A stretch of DNA of 64,000 nt from Robiginitomaculum sp. (lineage in GTDB: Bacteria; Pseudomonadota; Alphaproteobacteria; Caulobacterales; Maricaulaceae): NCBI GenBank assembly GCA_021776595.1, contig JAJFFP010000037.1, forward strand, positions 31,109 through 95,108, written 5' to 3'. The notes under the pieces are model-generated. The model ran no database searches. It was not told the origin of the DNA and saw only the letters and a list, made by a program, of their open reading frames with translations. Positions 61,322 through 64,000 of the stretch are shown here, one piece after another (position 1 is the stretch's first letter; each line of letters starts with the position of its first letter). A program made the position numbers and the translations under genes.

Positions 61322-62872
61322 CTACCTCCTTTGCAGTTCAGGCGTCATCAGCATCAGCGCATAGCCCTGTGCTTTGGTGAAGGCACCGGATAGTATTTGT
61401 AATGAATTATCACTCAGCCCCGGCCCAAAAAGATCACTTGCATAATCGGGGGGCAGGGGTGCGTTTTCGATCAGATTACCAATCAGCACCGATAAATTCA
61501 GCCGCGCGGCAATGATCGATGAGCTGGCCCAACTGGCTTCATCATCTGGCCATCCCGCAGGGGAGCCCGCCGAAAACGGAGTCTGGCCCATCAGATCAAA
61601 AACATTAAACACCTGCTGCGTGGATAAGTCTTTCAAGTCAAATGCGCGATAGGCTGCAACCAGAAACTCTTCGGAATTTCTTAATTTCAAAAACTGCGCG
61701 TTCCCTGATGCTGGCCACATTTCCGGGGCACTGACCAGCGCCATACTGACTTGCAATAAATCTCCATCGGAATCACTAAACGCGGTTTCCAGCCGGTCAA
61801 TCAGGCTTTGCGGCGGCGTATCAGAATGAAAATGAAATGCCAGCTTACGGGCAATATGATTGGCGGTGGAAGGGTGGCGCACAAAATCCTGCAAGGCACT
61901 TAAAGCCTGGTTTTGTCCATCCTCCGGATAGGTCTTGCCCATAATAGTGCGATCGCCCGGTTCATGGAACAAGGGCTGAAACACAAAGGCACCAATGGTA
62001 TCTTCGTTAAAACTGGGGTTGCCAATGGTCCATCCGGTAATGGCTTTGGCGTATTCGATAATATCGGCCTGGCTATAACCGCCGCCCACCCCAAGGGTGT
62101 GTAGTTCCAGGGTTTCACGGGCCAGATTTTCGTTCAGCCCATAACCATATTGCTGTCCTGCCCAGGAATTGGGGCCGATCGAGGTCCAGTTATCAAGATA
62201 AAGCAGCATCGCCTGATGGCTTTCCACCGCCACCACCATATCATAAAATTTACCGGTGACGTGGGGGCGAATGGCCTCGCGCTCCATGGTGACGGCGGTG
62301 GGAACGGTGATCAGGTTTTTATTAAAGTCCACCGAAAAATGATCGGTCCAAAACCGCACCAGTCGTTCCCGAAAGGATGCCGGCGTTATGGTGGCATGCA
62401 AAGTGCGCACGGAAATATCCTGCAATAGTGAGCCATAAATTTCCTGCAATAATTCTTCTGAAGATTTGGTAGAAGCCTTTGCCTTGTCCGGTGCCTCGGC
62501 GGCTTTGCTGATAAAGTCTTCACTATTAAGGCTCTGGCGCACCAATAATTCCGTGCTTTTGATCTCATCAATATCGCGCACAAACGCCAACAGGCGTTGT
62601 TTATTGGTTCGTGAGACACTTTGCTTGGTAGAAGAAAATCCCATGGCGGCGGAGGCGGCTTTTTCTTCATCGCGTTTGGCGCTTTGATAATCATAAAACA
62701 GCGTAACGGCGTCTGCGCTACTGATCAGGCCATAACTGTCCAGCGTCGAAGATACATCGGTTAATTGCGCATTTAGCCATGTGAGCGGATCTGGCGTTAT
62801 CGTTTGCAATTCACCCAATCGAGCACCCATTCCAAAACGGTGCGCCGCAATCAATGCGTCTGTTGCAGACAT
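61322..62872 (-). CDS. DUF1800 protein
   Basis: 516 residues from ATG 62872 with AAAGGGG six bases upstream. Helical DUF1800 family: LIAAHRFGMGARLGEL, LVRFWTDHFSVDFNK, HVTGKFYDMVVAVESHQAMLLYLDN, NENLARETLELHTLGVGGGYSQADI and ITGWTIG. No signal peptide or membrane helix is visible. Its partner DUF1501 carries a Tat signal, so it may be carried out as a complex or stay inside. The function of the pair is not known. Confidence 0.93.
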   Translation of the reverse strand: MSATDALIAAHRFGMGARLGELQTITPDPLTWLNAQLTDVSSTLDSYGLISSADAVTLFYDYQSAKRDEEKAASAAMGFSSTKQSVSRTNKQRLLAFVRDIDEIKSTELLVRQSLNSEDFISKAAEAPDKAKASTKSSEELLQEIYGSLLQDISVRTLHATITPASFRERLVRFWTDHFSVDFNKNLITVPTAVTMEREAIRPHVTGKFYDMVVAVESHQAMLLYLDNWTSIGPNSWAGQQYGYGLNENLARETLELHTLGVGGGYSQADIIEYAKAITGWTIGNPSFNEDTIGAFVFQPLFHEPGDRTIMGKTYPEDGQNQALSALQDFVRHPSTANHIARKLAFHFHSDTPPQSLIDRLETAFSDSDGDLLQVSMALVSAPEMWPASGNAQFLKLRNSEEFLVAAYRAFDLKDLSTQQVFNVFDLMGQTPFSAGSPAGWPDDEASWASSSIIAARLNLSVLIGNLIENAPLPPDYASDLFGPGLSDNSLQILSGAFTKAQGYALMLMTPELQRR

Positions 62873-62980
62873 AAACAACCCCTTTCCAAGGCTATAATTT
62901 CACGTCCCTCATAGCATAAAACGCCTCTCCCAACTAATTTCCGTCGCTATTATTGTTAATGATTGTAAAAAAACCGGATT

Positions 62981-63991
62981 TCAGGGCTTATCTTTCCATG
63001 GCCGCACATCGGCCCCGCGACCAAAAAAAGTGATCGGCGACCAGGTAAAGGCTTGCATCAGGGCAAGCAGGCTAATTTTTCTGGTGGCTTGAACCGCCGC
63101 TCTTTTGCGCAACATTTTACCAAGCCCCGCCAAGCTGCTGCCGATGCCGGTAATGGTTGGCATAAACTGCCCTTTCATAAACGCCCGCACCACAAAGGCG
63201 CTGACCAGCACCACATGGAATGGCAAAAAGAGCAAGAGCAAAACCAGCGGCATATCTTTAACGAAAGTCCAGGTGCGATTGCGAGTGCCATGGTAAACCG
63301 CGAATGGTGATTGTGCCCCGGAAACACCGGATCCTTCGTGGAAGACCACGGCTTCACGCACCTGAATGGCACGCCCGCCCGCCAGACGCAGGCGAAATGC
63401 CAAATCCACATCTTCATGATAACAAAAAAAGTCCTCGTCAAAACCACCGGCGGCTTCAAACGCATCACGGCGGTAAAGCGATGCGGCAGCGCAGGGACCA
63501 AAAACATCACCGGTTTGCGGCAAGCGTTCAACCGGGTGGTGCCACAGGCCACGCCAGGCAAAACCAACCGGTGCATATAGGTCCCCGGCCCCATCCAGCA
63601 AATGGTGCTGATTGGCATCAATCTGCGTTGATCCGGCCATAACGATAGAAGGAGAACTTTTTGCGGCGTGTAATAATTGACGCAGCCAGTCCGGCTCCGC
63701 ATAAGCATCCGGGTTGAGCATGGCGATCCAGGGCGCAGACCCACGCGCTACTCCGATATTATTGCCTTTGGCAAATCCGGTGTTTTCATCCAGCTTGATG
63801 ATTGCAAAGCGCTCATCCAATGGCGGCAGGGCCTCGATCGAGCCATCTTTTGAGTCATTGTCGATTAAAAAAACCCGAAAATTCTGCATGTCTTGCGCCG
63901 CCAGTGCCGCTACGCATCTGCGCAACATGGTGCCGGCGTTATAATTGACGATAATGACGTCAACTTCGGGGGTTTTGGCTTTGGCAGTCAT
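62981..63991 (-). CDS. Family 2 glycosyltransferase (rhamnosyl/WbbL-like)
   Basis: 336 residues. GT-A fold with VDVIIVNYNAGTMLRRC at the start, FLIDNDSKDGSIEAL, the DXD-like MLNPDAYAEPDWL and the acceptor-site motif FFCYHEDVDLAFRLRLAG. A hydrophobic segment at about 250-275 anchors it to the membrane. The order of motifs matches rhamnosyltransferases such as WbbL/RfbF that elongate lipid-linked polysaccharides, so it may act with the WecA-like enzyme encoded at 54214. The donor sugar is not determinable from sequence. Confidence 0.92.
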   Translation of the reverse strand: MTAKAKTPEVDVIIVNYNAGTMLRRCVAALAAQDMQNFRVFLIDNDSKDGSIEALPPLDERFAIIKLDENTGFAKGNNIGVARGSAPWIAMLNPDAYAEPDWLRQLLHAAKSSPSIVMAGSTQIDANQHHLLDGAGDLYAPVGFAWRGLWHHPVERLPQTGDVFGPCAAASLYRRDAFEAAGGFDEDFFCYHEDVDLAFRLRLAGGRAIQVREAVVFHEGSGVSGAQSPFAVYHGTRNRTWTFVKDMPLVLLLLFLPFHVVLVSAFVVRAFMKGQFMPTITGIGSSLAGLGKMLRKRAAVQATRKISLLALMQAFTWSPITFFGRGADVRPWKDKP

Positions 63992-64000
63992 ACCGGTTTA

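Noticed and set aside
1..64000. CRISPR array, tRNA, rRNA or intact insertion sequence
   Set aside because: Reading both strands I saw no regular direct-repeat array, cloverleaf gene with GTTCGA loop, rRNA segment or transposase frame. A systematic tRNA or repeat scan was not possible.

Overview
The window looks like a chromosomal segment of an alphaproteobacterium, most likely from the Caulobacterales/Hyphomonadales (Maricaulales) side of the class. The reasons are a gcrA cell-cycle regulator gene, a Tad/Cpa pilus operon in Caulobacter order whose pilin gene has a full TTAA-N7-TTAA CtrA box, a large two-TM coiled-coil protein built like the polarity factor TipN that also has a CtrA box, a DnaG whose zinc finger has lost most ligands, and a tandem-domain dCTP deaminase. 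I see no rRNA, tRNA, CRISPR array or intact insertion sequence. Almost everything is housekeeping or envelope biology. The accessory signals are a phage-like spike protein at the left edge, a brnT/brnA toxin-antitoxin locus with a broken toxin gene, three palindromic repeat elements, and an apparent in-frame insertion in hslO.

Layout. 1-3150: end of an unknown gene, a phage-type carbohydrate-binding/LamG-like protein, an OmpA-family protein, a membrane-anchored helix-hairpin-helix-like protein and a 26-residue membrane peptide. 3152-6633 (minus): DsbA/FrnE-like oxidoreductase, a PA3286-type KAS III, a GST and a periplasmic DsrE-like protein. 6856-10754 (minus): rpoD and dnaG. 10864-11515: brnTA. 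11607-12065: YqeY. 12223-15965 (plus): carA, ChaN-like protein, oligopeptide-binding lipoprotein. 15962-18226 (minus): TipN-like protein. 18321-22982 (minus): tandem glycine riboswitch followed by gcvT-gcvH-gcvPA-gcvPB. 23069-25853 (minus): half-size GDT1, YdeI-like protein, mutL. 25939-27070: ArsR-SRPBCC-YjbR operon. 27097-30042: DUF885 metallopeptidase and divergent serine hydrolase. 30039-32038: prmA and a metal-responsive merR, divergent from a CDF-type exporter. 32321-41198 (minus): the Tad pilus operon tadC-tadB-cpaF-cpaE-cpaD-cpaC-cpaB-cpaA-pilA, with a secretin-N-domain-like protein diverging at 41479. 41973-42521: gcrA. 42758-46693: ABC-2 permease, argD, argF, hslO. 46720-50097: VOC protein, trkH, apaG, dCTP deaminase. 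50383-54257: TetR operator and a tetR-hlyD-ABC-ABC2 efflux operon. 54214-55272: WecA/MraY-family transferase. 55661-59969: two tandem TolB-like/TPR paralogues. 60138-62872: DUF1501 and DUF1800 pair. 62981-63991: family 2 glycosyltransferase.

How it works together. Several loci carry visible control elements: a glycine-sensing RNA leader for glycine cleavage, a MerR operator between stretched -35 and -10 boxes for metal export, a perfect 20-bp TetR palindrome inside the promoter of its efflux operon, CtrA boxes tying the pilin and the TipN-like protein to the cell cycle, and a C-rich, G-poor, regularly spaced sequence after the pilus operon that looks like a Rho loading site.

I did not find an unmistakably new defence or biosynthetic system. 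The observations most worth a second look are the 27-codon insertion between the two domains of Hsp33, the broken brnT next to an intact brnA, the helically phased C-run array behind the Tad operon, the local conversion-like identity between the TPR paralogues, and the DUF1501/DUF1800 pair in which only one partner has an export signal.
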